Below are positions 1-13,562 of a stretch of 64,000 nt of DNA, one piece after another. The DNA comes from Rhynchosporium graminicola. Lineage: Eukaryota; Ascomycota; Leotiomycetes; Helotiales; Ploettnerulaceae. The notes beneath the pieces are model-generated. The model did not search any database and had not been told where the DNA came from. It saw only the letters and a program-made list of their open reading frames with translations. The first letter of the stretch is position 1, and each line of letters begins with the position of its first letter. The stretch lies in assembly GCA_900074885.1 (NCBI GenBank), contig FJUW01000012.1, forward strand, positions 1,595,841-1,659,840, read 5' to 3'. Both the position numbers and the translations under genes were made by a program.

Positions 1-1173
1 GGCAAATCATTAACGTGTGTCCATGTTACGAAGGCTTGCATGTTCTTGCCACATTCCAACATTTGAAGGGCAAGTGCTTCTAGAAAATTTGATCCGACAA
101 AGTCATGGTCGTGTATGATGCTTACGCGTTCTTTCATTGCTCCGTTATGTTAAGGCGGTCAACCCAGCTCTAGGGTACTGGATGCTAGTACTCTCAGAGT
201 GGCAGCAGTCCAGTCTTTCAAAGTTGGTATGATGCTGCAAGACAAGCCTCTTATGTATTATTCCAGGGTTCGTTCGGCGAAGGACATATCATTGACAACC
301 CGCATCATGTCCGGAAGTCCAGACTTACTCGAAGATCCCAGTATATGAACATTTTCTATCCCTAATGGTATCAGACTACTGCAATACGATTTCGGTGCCG
401 GACCATACACTTGGGTCTAGGTCACGTGTCGCTCGGAGGCTTTCGATGAGGCTGAGTGAGTTCAGCAAGTGCTCAGCTCCTCCAGGTAGTCCTTTTTTGC
501 TCCGAAGCACGTTTCAGGAGTACAATTAAGCTTTAGGAAAAGCTCCAAAGCCCAGAAACATACCGACTAGATTGACGGACGCCGTCAAGGCCAGCCCCCG
601 AAGTAGACGGACGGTCTCTTTGCAGTGCATTGGAATGGAATGAAGTGGAGAATCTCTCGGATGGCGTCTCCAGCTGATGGGAGCCGGTGGCGTACATAGT
701 TTGATACTTCATATATCATAGTGCTGGTATCACGACTTATAGACATTCGATATCCCTTCCACAACTCCTCATCCCATTCCCACACCACTTGAGAAGACTG
801 GCTAGAACAACTCGAAATTTCCCGACTTTGAGCAACTTCGAATCGATATTACTCTTTATATCCTCAATCTTTGGTCCAGAATACTCAGCTCGCAAGATAT
901 TTGATCATCCCGACATCAAAGTCTTTTCGATCTGATTATCCTGTATCTTCGACACGTCCACACAAGACGTTATATCAGACTACCCTTTTCCCGACCTCCG
1001 AAGATTCCATTTGAGATTACTGCAAGTCAATCAGTGATCTTATATTCAACTTCTCCTGTACTTTCCAACTTTGGCGGATCTCATCCTTCCTTTGAAACTC
1101 GTGTCTCTTACTTCCTGCCAGAGCTTATCAACAATTTCAAATATCCCAGATCAACCTCAAGTAAACCATCATT
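1..1173. other. Upstream region of the PKS-NRPS, no reliable gene
   Basis: No gene model can be defended here. On the minus strand there are exon-like open stretches: 137 down to the left edge (starts ATG, stays open out of the window), about 416 down to a stop at 258-260 (preceded by a CTAG acceptor-like site), and 788-585. They do not join into one frame with convincing introns. They could be the end of a minus-strand gene of the same cluster, or chance. A TATA-like CTTTATATCC lies near 852-861 and the roughly 300 bp before the PKS-NRPS start are pyrimidine-rich, as expected for a fungal promoter and leader. Confidence 0.4.
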
Positions 1174-4100
1174 ATGGTTTCCACTAAGCCAGTCAACAAT
1201 AACACCATGAAAGGCGGAGAGCCTATCGCCATTGTAGGCACAGGATGTCGTTTCCCAGGAGGGGCCAGCAGCCCTTCCAAGCTCTGGGACATGCTCCTGG
1301 ATAAACGCGATGCTTTGAGAGCTATTCCAATGGATCGCTGGAACTCTGATGGATTTCACCACTCCAATGGCGAGCGAGCCGGAGCTCTCAACGTCAAGCA
1401 TGCCTATCTTCTCAGAGAGAGTGTTCGTGAATGGGATGCTTCTTTCTTCGGCGTCAATCCTCGTGAAGCGGAAGCTGTTGACCCCCAGCATCGTATTCTC
1501 CTCGAGACTGTCTACGAGGCTATGGAATCGGGCGGCTTCTCCATGGAACACATGCAGGGTTCTGATACTGCTGTGTACGTTGGAGTCATGACTGCCGACT
1601 ACTATGAAATGCTTCTTCGTTCTCCTGAATCTCTCCCAACCTACTTTGCAACCGGCACAAACTCCAGCATTCTTTCCAACAGATTGTCCTACTTCTTCGA
1701 CTTGAAGGGTCCATCCGAGACGATCAACACTGCCTGTTCTTCCAGCTTGGTCGCGGTACACCGCGGTGTTCAGAGTTTGCGCTCTGGAGAAGCAAGAATC
1801 GCTATTGCAGGCGGTGCAAATCTCATCTTGAATCCAGAATTTATGGCTACGGAGTCCAATCTTCACATGCTGTCAGCTGAGGGTCGCTCGCGTATGTGGG
1901 ACGCTGGTGCTAACGGATACGCTCGTGGTGAAGGCTTTGCAGCTGTCATTATGAAGCGTCTTTCGGACGCTATCGCTGACGGCGACGATATCTCATGCAT
2001 AATCAGAGAGACAGGCGTCAACTCGGATGGACGCACGCCTGGCATAACCTTACCTAGTGGTGAGGCACAGACCAATCTCATTCAACAAGTCTACCGAAGG
2101 GCTGGTCTCAATCCCTACTCCGCCTTTGATCGCCCACAGTACTTTGAGGCTCACGGAACGGGAACTCCAGCCGGAGACCCCATCGAAGCAAATGGTATTC
2201 GTGATGCCTTCTTCTCAGAGGATGTGAAGAGAGAGGGCGAGAATTTGATTGTAGGCTCTGTAAAGACTGCTATGGGCCATACCGAGGGAACTGCTGGTCT
2301 TGCTGGTCTAATCAAGGCGTCCAATGCCATCAGACTTGGGGTCATCCCCGGCAATTTGCTCTTTCAGAGTTACAACCCCAAAATTCTACCTCTTCTCGAT
2401 CACCTCGTGCTCGCTACCGAGACTCAAGCATGGCCCGCTCCTCCAGCTGGGCAGCCACGCCGTGCTTCCGTGAACTGTTTCGGATTCGGTGGAACTAACG
2501 CTCATGCAATCATCGAAAGCTACCACCCTGCTCCAGTTCTTGCGCGAAAGCAATTGATGCCAGCGTCCAGCCAGGCCCCACTCGCCATTCCCCTGGTCTT
2601 ATCCGCTAACAACGAGGTTTCGCTTGCTGTCATGGTTTCCAACTTTCATGATTTCATCCAAGACAACGACCAAATCAACCTCAATGATATGGCTTGGACG
2701 CTTCAAAACCGTCGGTCTGAATTAGCTCTGAAGGTCACTTTCTCCGGGCCTACCAGAGAGGGACTTCTCGACAACATGGCAAAGGTTATCGAGAAGACCA
2801 GGCAAACGCCACCAGCTGCTATTGGCAAGCGCCGCGATAATCGATCAAAGAAAGCCCGAATTCTCGGTGTCTTCACTGGGCAAGGCGCTCAATGGGCCAA
2901 CATGGGTCGTGAGCTAATGCTCTCTTCTTCGATGGCTAAACAGTCTGTCGTCCAGCTCGATGCCGCGCTTGCTGAGCTTCCAGATGGACCTTCTTGGACT
3001 CTTGAGGACGTTATCTGCGACAAGCAAGCCGGAAAGCGAATTGATGAAGCCGAGTTCTCCCAACCAGTATGTACTGCTGTACAAGTCATGCTCGTTGACA
3101 TTCTTCGTTCTGTCGGCCACACTTTCACAACCGTCGTCGGACACTCGAGTGGCGAGATTGGCGCCGCCTATGCTGCTGGCGTTATCAATGCGTCCGAAGC
3201 TATCAAAATCGCTTACTACCGTGGCCTTCACACCAAACTCGCTCAAGGTCCATCAGGCAAGGAGGGAACCATGCTAGCGGCTGGTCTCTCGCACGAGGAT
3301 GCGGATGAGTTCTGCTGCCACCCAACTCTTGTTGGTCGCATTCAAGTCGCTGCAAGCAATGCTCCTGAGAGTGTCACTCTTTCTGGTGACATCGATGCCG
3401 TTAAGGAGGCAAAAGCCATGCTGGATGAGAGAGGCATTTTTGCCCGAGCTTTGAAAGTAAACAAAGCTTACCACTCTCAACACATGAACCCTGTTTCTGT
3501 TCCCTATATGACTTCACTCAGAGCTTGCCGCATCCAGCCAAAGCTCCCCATCGACGGCTGCACTTGGGTCTCAAGTGTTACAGGAGATCCAATCGTGGAC
3601 GAGATGGATCTCAGAGCATTGACTAGCGTGTACTGGAAGGACAATATGCTGAAGCCCGTGCTTTTTTCTACTGCTATTGAGCAGGCTGTTCTTGGAGAGG
3701 AGGCCTTCGATTTTGCTATCGAGGTTGGCCCTCACACTGCCTTAAAGGGCCCTTTCCTCCAGACCTACAAAGCTGCTACTGGGTCTAACCTTCCGTATGG
3801 TGGTACCTTGGCTCGCTACACCAACGATGTTGGCGCCATGGCGAACTGCTTGGGTGGACTCATGAACTACAATGCGCCTTCCGAGATCACATCTGACGAC
3901 TACATCCGATCTTTCCAGTCTGGAGTTTCTCCAATCTTGGCAACTGGTCTACCAAGATATGCTTGGGATCACTCTCAAATCTACTGGGGTGAAACCCGTT
4001 ACTCCCGCAAGTACCGCCAACGCAGCAAGCCTCGCCACGATCTTCTCGGCGCTCAACTTCCAGATGATCTCGAGTATGACATGCGATACCGCAACACTAT

Positions 4101-7100
4101 TCGAGTGTCTGAGACTCCTTGGCTTGCAGGTCATAAAGTTCAAGGTCAAATTGTGTACCCTGCAGCCGCTTATATTGTTATGGCTTTGGAGGCGTCAAAA
4201 GATCTTGCTAAGGACCATCCAACAAAGCTGGTAGAGTTGTTGGACATTGAATTGTCTCGCGCTATTGCTTTGGAAGAGGGATCCTCTGGCGTTGATACTC
4301 TACTAACGCTCAAGAAGACCCACGAGGGCCCTCTGAACGGCGAAAACTATATTGAAGCCGAATTTGCTATCTTTTCCGCTGTCGGAGTTGAAGCCGAGAA
4401 CTGGGACTTGAAGTACGTAACGGGCAAGCCCATTTTATCTCTTTTCAATATATCCAGATTTTCTTGAGACGTATCTCTCCCCAAAACAATATGCACTCAC
4501 TAACACATTATTGCTTATAGCATGAAAGGCCGTATGCGTGTGGTGTTAGCTGACTCCAATACCCTGGACATCATCCTTCCTGCTCGAGATGACACACCTG
4601 TTCTACTGAGCTCCCTCAACGTCGCGAGCTTCTACGAATCACTGGCTGAAATTGGCTTCAACTATACTGGACTTTTCAACCGTCTCACCAGTATCGACAG
4701 ACGAATGAACAGAGCTACTGCATCAGCAATTGAATACCCAGAGGATCCGGAGATGTCTGCAATGATGCATCCTGCCCTTATGGACGCAACTTTCCAGACG
4801 GTCTTCGCTGCGCTGCACTTCCCCGGTGACGGCGGAATGGCAAGTCCGTACCTTCCCACGGGCTTCAAGTGCCTTCGAATCAGTACCGATCGTGATGAAG
4901 CTGCGGAGGCAACTCCAATCACTATCGACACATTCATCACTAGCAACAAAGACATGAAAATCGTTGCCGACATTGAGATGTGCAACTCCACTACGGGTGT
5001 TCCACGTATGCAAATAGAAGGCCTTGCTTGCACATCCCTTGAGCGCGCCAATGCCGACAATGATTTTGAGCTCTACTCGCAAACAATCTGGCGTCCAGAA
5101 GTCACGAAAATGGTACATGACATTGTTGAAACTTCTGAGAGCACATCTTCCGAGCCTAGTCTTGTCGATCTGTGTGAGCGCCTCGCGTATATGTACCTCC
5201 GAAGACTCGATGCTTCAGTCCCTCGCCAGGAGGTTGAGTCCTTCTCATGGAACCACCAGCGGATTTTCCAATTCATCGACCATTTATTCCCTGTCGTTCA
5301 AAACGGCCAACACCCTACGCTTCGTGCCGAGTGGGCTGAGGATGATTTCGAGTGGCTTGAAGCCAAAGCTATCAAGCATCTTGATCAAGTGGACATTCAG
5401 CTTATCACTACCGTTGGGCAGAATCTATTGTCTGTTGTCCGTGGTGAGACGAACCTCCTAGAGTGCATGATGAAAGACGATATGCTTAACAGGTATTACG
5501 CGCTCGGACAGCAGATCAAAGAGTCTAATGTATCCTTGAGCCGAGCCGTTGGCCAAGTTGTGCACCGATATGCTGGAATGCATATTCTTGAGGTTGGTGC
5601 TGGTAATGGCGCTATCACTAAGGGTGTTTTCGAAGAGATCGGACATCTCTTCAAGAGCTACGCATTCACCGACTCTACCGCAAAGTCATTCGATCGAGCC
5701 CGGGAGAACTTGCAGAACTGGACCGGCAAGATGAAGTTTCAGCAGCTCGAAATCGAGGGCGATATCGTTGAGCAAGGCTTTGAAGAGCATTCTTATGATA
5801 TGATCATCGCATCCAATGTCGTCCAAACTTCTCAGAACTTACAACGTACCATGGAAAACATCCGTCTGCTATTGAAGCCCGGTGGATACGTCGTCCTGCA
5901 GGAGATTAGCGTACCAGACGTGCTTCGAGTCAAGTTCATGACGCTTGGTCTGCCCGCTTGGTGGGCGGGAGACGAAGACAGCCGCCGACTGGGACCTGCT
6001 GCAAGTATGTCGCAATGGACGTCTCTGTTGAAGGAGACTGGTTTCTCTGGTGTTGACCAAGTTACCAATGATCTGGCCGATCGCCCAATGTACATGACCT
6101 CAGTCGTTCTCTCTCAGGCCCTCTCTAAGGAGGTACAATTCATGAGAGAACCTTTGTGCCCGCCTGAACTTCAAATCAACCTCAAGGACATCTGCATTAT
6201 CGGTGGCAATCAGGTTCGTAACGCTGAGATTACCACTTACATTACAGAATCCTGTAGACTCCTTGGTAAAGGCCTTCCAACGTTCTCTTTTATCAATACA
6301 ATCCAGAAAGCGCACCTTCATACTACGCCATTATCCTCAGTCATCTTCCTGCAGGACTTGGATGAGCCGATCTGGAAAGACTTAAAGCAAGAGACCATCA
6401 CCGGTCTACAAAGTGTAGTAGATCAAGCTCGCCAAGTTCTATGGGTCACATCTGGATGCAGGCTTCAGAACGCCTATGCCAACATGTCGGTGGGTGTTGG
6501 ACGCGGACTTCAATCGGAATATGCCCACGTCCAATTCCAGCTCTTGGACATTGAGCCATCTGAGGCGGAAAGTAGCAATGATCTCATTGCTGCTGCGTCG
6601 CTCCGACTGTTTGCCGAGGAGCATATCCGGGTAATTTGCCCTAACATCCTATGGACTGCCGAGCCTGAGCTCGTTGTCAAGAATGGCAAATTTTTGATTC
6701 CTCGTATCACCACCGATCAGGTTCTCAACGATCGCCTCAACGCCCGCCGCCGCTCTATCCAGAAGAAGGTCTCACCAGCCGAGATTCAGGTCTTGATTTC
6801 AGAAAAAGAAGGCTCTTATGTCTTATCTGAGCCACACCTATCGATGATAGCGACTAAAGACACTTCGGCTATCAAGATCAGAGTTACGCACTCACTGCTT
6901 TCAGCCATAAAAGTTGGGGAAAACATGCACATGTTCCTCATTATCGGTAAGGTCATTGAGGGGGGGGATATCGAACCCGGCAAAGACGTACTTGCATTTT
7001 CCAACCTGAACGCATCTATCGTCGATCTTCCAGTCTCCCAAGTTGTTCCCATCTACGTCAAAGTCGACTCGCCTCCAAAGTTCATCGAATCAGTCGCAAG

Positions 7101-10100
7101 TACCTTCGTTTCCACGGCGCTTTTCTCCAAGCTTCGCCATGGATCTACTGTACTGTTCTTGAGTCCCGATAAGAGTCTGGCCGCTTCCTTCCAGGCCACT
7201 GCTGACGCGCTGGGATTAAAAACCTTCTGTGCATCAACAACACCGGTCCCAGAGGATTCAAAGGCTGTGTACATCAATCCTAATACGCCAGATCGTGTGC
7301 TCCGAAATATCTTACCTGCCAAGATCGACATGGTCTTGGACTTTTCTGGTGTGGATCAGCCATCTAGCATCGCTGCCCTTCAGGGTAATGAAGAATGTAT
7401 TAATACCAGTATCCAAGATCTATTTGGCAAGAAAGCCAGCTCTGGCATCAACAAGGTGTCGGACTGCCTTCACGACGAGCTTCTCAAGGCTCACTTTGTC
7501 GCTGCAAACTTTGTGGACCGATCCGAAATGCCTGAAATCGTTTCGCTCTCTCAAGCCGCATGCTCCACCAAGACAATCGCCTATCCAGCGGTTCTAGATT
7601 TTACCAAGGACGCTGAAGTGTCCGTCCAAATTGCTCCCATCAACACCAAGGAGCTGTTCCGCGCCGACAAGACTTATCTGCTTGTCGGATGCACAGGTGG
7701 ACTAGGACAAGCTCTTTGCCGATGGATGGTGCAGAACGGTGCCAAACACCTAGCATTGACCACGCGGAATCCGAAATCAGTTAACCAGACCTGGCTCGAC
7801 GAGATAGCTCAGACGGGTGGCAGTGTTCAGATCTTTGCCTGCGACGTTACGGACGGCACCTCCCTGCGAAAAACTCATGCTGAGATTTGTCGCAACATGC
7901 CTCCTATCGCCGGTGTCGCAAATGCTGCTATGGTTCTCGCCGATCGTCTCTTCAACGATATCACCCTCGAGGATTTTCAAGTCTCTCTTAATCCCAAAGT
8001 GGATGGCACCAATCAATTGGACGAGCTGTTTGGCGATGGCAGCGACTTGGACTTCTTCATCCTCTTCTCTTCTTTGGCTAATACTGTCGGTAATCGCGGT
8101 CAATCCAACTATCTTGCTGCTAATGGCTACATGCAAACTATCGCTGCTCAGCGTAGGTCCCGCGGTCTCACTGCATCGGTCATGCACATCGGTATGGTTA
8201 TCGGTATTGGAGTTGTTTCCCAGGATGCAGCTCTTGAGAGCTCACTCAAAAGGCAGAAGTGGATGGCTATTTCTGAGCCTGCTTTCCTGGACATGTTTGC
8301 TGAGTGTGTGATTTGTGGTCGCCCAGATTCAGGACATTCAAATGACAGTGAGTATCCGCCATTGGTGTTGTCCTCCTGCATGATATTTCCATCGTGGATA
8401 CAGTTGTCTAACCCAAGCTCTTACAGTCATTACTGGAATTCCCCGTCATAGTGCCCTGCCAGGTGCGGACAATCCGTGGTACGCATCTAACCTACGATTT
8501 TCGCACATGGTCCTCAAAGAAGAAGGCGACGATAATTTCTCAGCTGGAGGCTCTACCCTTCCGATCAAACAGCGTCTTGTACTTACTACAACAGCAGAAG
8601 CCCGTGCCGAGATCATCCAAGGCGACTTTTTGCAGAAGATGAGCCGTATTTTGCAAGCCGCCCCCGAAAATATCGACTGCTCCCAACCTCTCCTCGCACT
8701 CGGAATCGACAGTTTGATGTCGACTGAAATTCGATCATGGTTTCTGAGCCAGATAGACGTTGATATGCCCGTCCTGAAAGTTCTTGGTGGAGGGAGTATC
8801 CAGTCCCTCTGTGCCGAGGCTGGTGCTCTCGTCAAGATCGTCGCTGCAGAGGTCGGTCTGGAAGACATCACAAAGGGATCTTCGCCACCTTCGGAGTTCT
8901 CGGCCTCGTCTGGTGCTACCACTCCTAGCTTTATGGCTACTCCTCCATCCACCCCTGGTCTAAGCGAGGATTTCACCTGGATTTCCAGAGCAGGCTCCGA
9001 GACTGGAGAACACGATGACGTTGAGTTACTACCAGGCATAGAGCGTGTTGGACGCATGTCTTTCTCTCAAGAGCGATTATGGTTCCTACAGTCCTTCCTC
9101 ACCAACCCATCGACTTATAACATCACCCTCGCTTATCGCATCAAGGGTCCATTCAGGGTCGCTGACTTCAACCAAGCCTTCTACGATCTCATTGATCGCC
9201 ATGAGACTCTTCGCACGGCATTCTTCACTGACAATACCAACTACCTAGCGTACTTGGGCGCTGCTGAAAAGACCCCCTTTGTTATGATTCAAAAGCCGTA
9301 TACTGGCGAGTCTCAGATCAAGGAGGAATTTGATCGGACCAACGATCATAGCTACGACCTCGAAAATGCGGAAAGTATGAAGGCTACCCTCTTGATTGAG
9401 AGTCCTGAATCTTACATCCTGATTATGGGATTCCATCATATCGCCGTAGACGCTACCAGTTCTCAAATTCTTGTCCGGGATATCGCGGCTATTTACTCCG
9501 GACAAAAGCTTGCACCTCTGAAGTTCCAATACATCGACTATGCCAACAAGCAACGCGCTAATGTGGATCAAGCTCTCAGCAAAGATGTCGCATATTGGAG
9601 AAGCGAGTTTCCAGATGTCCCAGAAACCCTGCCGCTCTTTGACTTCGGTACCGTCAAGTCCAGAAAGCCGCTTACCGAGTACAACATTCGGATCATGGAG
9701 ACCAGACTCGATGCTTCCTTAACCGCGACACTCAAAGCGGCCAGCCAAAAGCTCCGAGTGACACCCTTCCATCTCCACTTGGCAACACTCCAGACCATGC
9801 TGCACAAGCTACTCAATATCGATGACATTTGCATCGGTATTACGGATGCCAATAAGAACGACCCGGATCATGTTGATACCCTCGGCTTCTTTGTCAACTT
9901 GTTGCCTCTTCGATTCAAGGTCAAGGGTAACAGTTCCTTTGCTAAGATAACCCAACAAGCGAGGGACAAGACTCTTGCTGCTCTGGAGCATTCTCAGATT
10001 CCTTACAATGTTCTCTTGGATAAGCTTGAGGTTCCTCGTAGTACTACATCCAATCCGCTTTTCCAAGTGCTAATGAACTACAAGATGGGATCCCTCCGTT

Positions 10101-13100
10101 CCGTGCCGATAGGAGAGTGTGAAGCAGAGGTTGTCGATTTCCAGGGTACGTACACTTTCTTCGGTGTGATTTCCAAGCCACGAGCTAATATCGCGACACT
10201 AGATGCAAGCAATCCATACGACTTACAATTTGATGTTGAATTGGCTGTTGATGGTACTACCTTGATTACTGTCACTACACAGAAATACCTCTACTCTGAG
10301 GAAGACCTATCAACCGTCTTCAGCTCCTACACGCATCTGCTCAAGACCCTGTCATCCAAGCCGTCGCTTCCTGTCAAAGACCAGTCGGTATTCAGCAACA
10401 AGGATGCCCAATCGGCTCTTGCTCTAGGTACTGGGCCACGAATCAACATCGATCAATCCATTACTATCAACCGGATGTTTGATTGGGCTGTAAAAGCTCG
10501 CTCCAGTAATGTGGCTGTTGTAGACAATGTAGGAGGGCAACTAACATGGATCGAAATGGCTTCCTGGGTCAGCAATATTAGTGCCCATCTCCTAAGACTT
10601 GGTGTCAAGCCCCAAGCATTTGTAGGAGTCAACTGCGAACCTAGCGCCATGAGCGTCTGTTACTGGTTGGCAGTCCTCAGAATTGGGGCTATTTACGTAC
10701 CGCTGGATCCATCCAACCCGGTCTCCCGTCTCGAGCTCATTGTCAATGACTGCAACCCAGCAGCAATCATTTGCGACGAAGCTACCTGGGCAACCGCCCA
10801 GCGCTCGTTCCCTATTCCAAATCGTCACATCTTCAAGCTCTCGGATATGGGGGAGCGACGCACGCACTACACAGAGGACATGTCCATGCCCGATGATACA
10901 GCCTGTGTCATCTACACGTCTGGTACAACCGGTACACCAAAGGGAACGCTCCTTAAGAACTCGAACTTCGTCAACCACATCTATGGAGTCAACAAACAGT
11001 ACCAAATCGCCAATGGCAAGGAGGTTGTTCTGCAGCCTACCAACCTTGGCTTCGATTTGTCGCTTGCTCAGATGATGCAATTCATCGCATCCCAGGGCAA
11101 GATGGTCGTTGCTTCAATTCAGACTAGAACTGATCCTATGGTAAGTACCTCCACTTATACATTTCCTCTATTTCAAATTCGCAAACTTTGGTTCCAGTAT
11201 CGCGACGGGCTTTCGTGTCTGTAAAGAAATACAAATTAACGTTTTATAGGAACTCGTCAAACTGATGGTCGAACATCAAGTGACATACACGATCGTTACC
11301 CCCTCCGTCTACTCCCTGATCCTCCGCCAAGATCCAACTCTCTTGCAACAGTTGACCGAATGGCGCTCTGCATTCTCTTGTGGTGAGCCATTGACAAGTG
11401 CAATCGTCCATCAATTCCAGAAAATCAACCTCCAGAAGCTGAGACTTCTGAATTCTTGTGGTAAGTGTTTCTCGGATGACGGTATGCTGAAAATCACTCG
11501 ATTGACATTTGCAGGTCCTACCGAAATCACAATCATCAACTCGGCTTGGGAGATCCCTCTCCAAGACCCTACTGCTAGTGAGCAGAACATGATTGTCGGT
11601 TCTTCTCTCCCCAACTACTCCACTTATATTTTGGACGACAATCTCAACCCTGTCCCAGTTGGCTTTCCCGGTGAGATGGTCTGTGGCGGAGCAAGCATCT
11701 CACAAGGCTATCTCGGCCAGAAAGACTTAACAGCCGCCAAGTGGGTTCTCGATCCATTCGCTTCTGATGCAGATATCGCTAAAGGATGGGACCGTATGTA
11801 TCGTACCGGCGACAGAGCTAAGATGCTTCCGGATGGAAGATTTGTCTTCCTTGGACGTATCGCTGGTGATAATCAAGTCAAGCTCCGCGGTGTCCGTATC
11901 GAGTTGGATGACGTCCGCTCAACTATCGTCCGGGAATCCAAGGGTGCGATCACCGAAGCTGCTGTATGCCTCCGTGGTGAAGGCGACAATGCCTTCCTTG
12001 TTGCTTTCGCTGTCCTCAGCCAAGATATTCCGGATACTCGCAAGTTCCTTGCGGGTCTTCCACTTCCGTTGACAATGATTCCAACCAAATTTTTCGAAGT
12101 CGATAGTCTACCAAGAACTCCAAACGGCAAGATCGACATGCGAGCATTGGTTTCTATCGAACTACCAACCGTCCAGGAAGTCGACGACTCTACACCGATT
12201 GATCTCACCATGACCGAAGCTTCTCTCAAGGAGATCTGGGGACGCTGTCTCCCCGTCGGCGTCTCGGTGACTGGAGTCCGTGGCAGCTCAGACTTCTTTG
12301 TTCTTGGTGGTAACTCCATGTTGCTTGTCAATGTCCAAGCAATGATCCGTGAGACTTTCAGCGCCAATATTGCTCTGTACACTCTCTTCCAATCCAGTAC
12401 ACTCGAAAGCATGGCAGCTCAGATTGAAGCTGTTTCCAATATTGAGGTATGAGCTCTCCTAACGCCTCCCAATGCAAATCATATGGATTTTACTGACACC
12501 GAGACCCCGCAGACTACGACTGCCATTAATTGGGACCAAGAGACGTCACTTGAGCCAAGTCTCTTCGAGTCTTCACCACATTCACTTGGCCTTCGACCAG
12601 TCTCAAGATCTTACGTCGAAGTCGTCCTAACTGGCGCCACTGGTTTCCTTGGTGCCCAAATTCTCCGCGAACTCGTCGCCGATGAGCGTGTAGGGAAGAT
12701 TCACTGTGTCGCTATCCGTCTTTCTGATGGCAAGACTTCTCGTGCTCTCCCAATCGTGTCTTCCAAGGTCATCAAGTACTATGGAAACCTCGCCTCTCCT
12801 CGCTTGGGTCTTACTGAGCAACAGTTCGTCGACTTGTCCAAGAAGGCTGATCGCATCATTCACAACGGATGTGATGTTTCGTTCCTCAAGTCATACACCT
12901 CTCTCCAGGCCTCCAATTTAGGATCGACCAAAGAACTCACTAGGTTGGCCATGATTCGCAAGACACCATTCCATTTCGTGTCTACTGCAGGTGTCGCGTC
13001 TTTCATCTCAGAACTCGACCTCGGCGAGCGCTTTATCCAGGATTTTACACCTCCAACAGATGGGTCCATGGGCTACGCGGCAAGCAAGTGGGCCGGCGAG

Positions 13101-13562
13101 AAATACCTCCTCGCTGCCTCCGAGCAATGCGGTCTTCCAGTCTGCGTGCATCGACCTTCCAACATCCTCGGGGACGGTGCAGCCAGCGTGAACATGACCG
13201 CCAACATCCTCGAATACTCGATGCGCATCGGCGCTGTACCCGATACACCTGGTATCGACGGGCACATGCAATTTGTCGAAGTCGAAGAAGTCAGCTACAT
13301 GGTCGTAAACTCTCTGTTTGCACGCAGCCAGGAAGCCATCGTCAAGAACCACTGCGGTGACGATAGAATCCGCATCCGGGAGCTTGGCACGTACCTCGAG
13401 AACAAGTTCGGTCAGAAGCTTGCTACACTTGAGCTTGATGATTGGGTCATCGAGGTACAGAAGGCTGGTCTATCGGTTGGTCTTGGATCACTGATTCGAG
13501 AAGTACTCAGGAACGAGGGCGGGACTGCCAGTCTGAAGACTCTGAGCAGGAGGAGGTTTTGA
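1174..13562 (+). CDS. Hybrid highly reducing PKS-NRPS with C-terminal reductase domain
   Basis: Iterative polyketide synthase fused to one NRPS module: it builds a methylated, partly reduced polyketide, amidates it with an amino acid and releases the product through the reductase. Model: join(1174..4412, 4521..8347, 8427..11140, 11250..11460, 11515..12446, 12513..13562), 3990 aa; every junction keeps frame and rebuilds a domain motif. Domains by residue: KS about 16-450 (Cys188 in TACSSS, His327); AT about 565-890 (GHSSG, Ser658); DH about 950-1250 (His987 in HxxxGxxxxP, Asp1168 in HPALMD); C-methyltransferase around ILEVGAG at 1435; degenerate ER-like stretch; KR (GCTGGLG from about 2136, Tyr2277); ACP (Ser2451 in GIDS); C from about 2566 (HHIAVDA at 2692-2698, final Gly of HHxxxDG replaced by Ala); A from about 3035 (YTSGTTGTPKG, GPTE rebuilt by splicing); carrier T (Ser3598 in GGNS); R from about 3678 (TGATGFLG, YxxxK near 3829-3833). 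With no working ER, full reduction would need a separate trans-ER, not seen in this window. Product unknown. Confidence 0.95.

Noticed and set aside
1108..1866. 252-codon minus-strand open frame opposite the KS domain
   Set aside because: It is antisense to strongly conserved KS coding sequence and has no domain; a codon-bias shadow.
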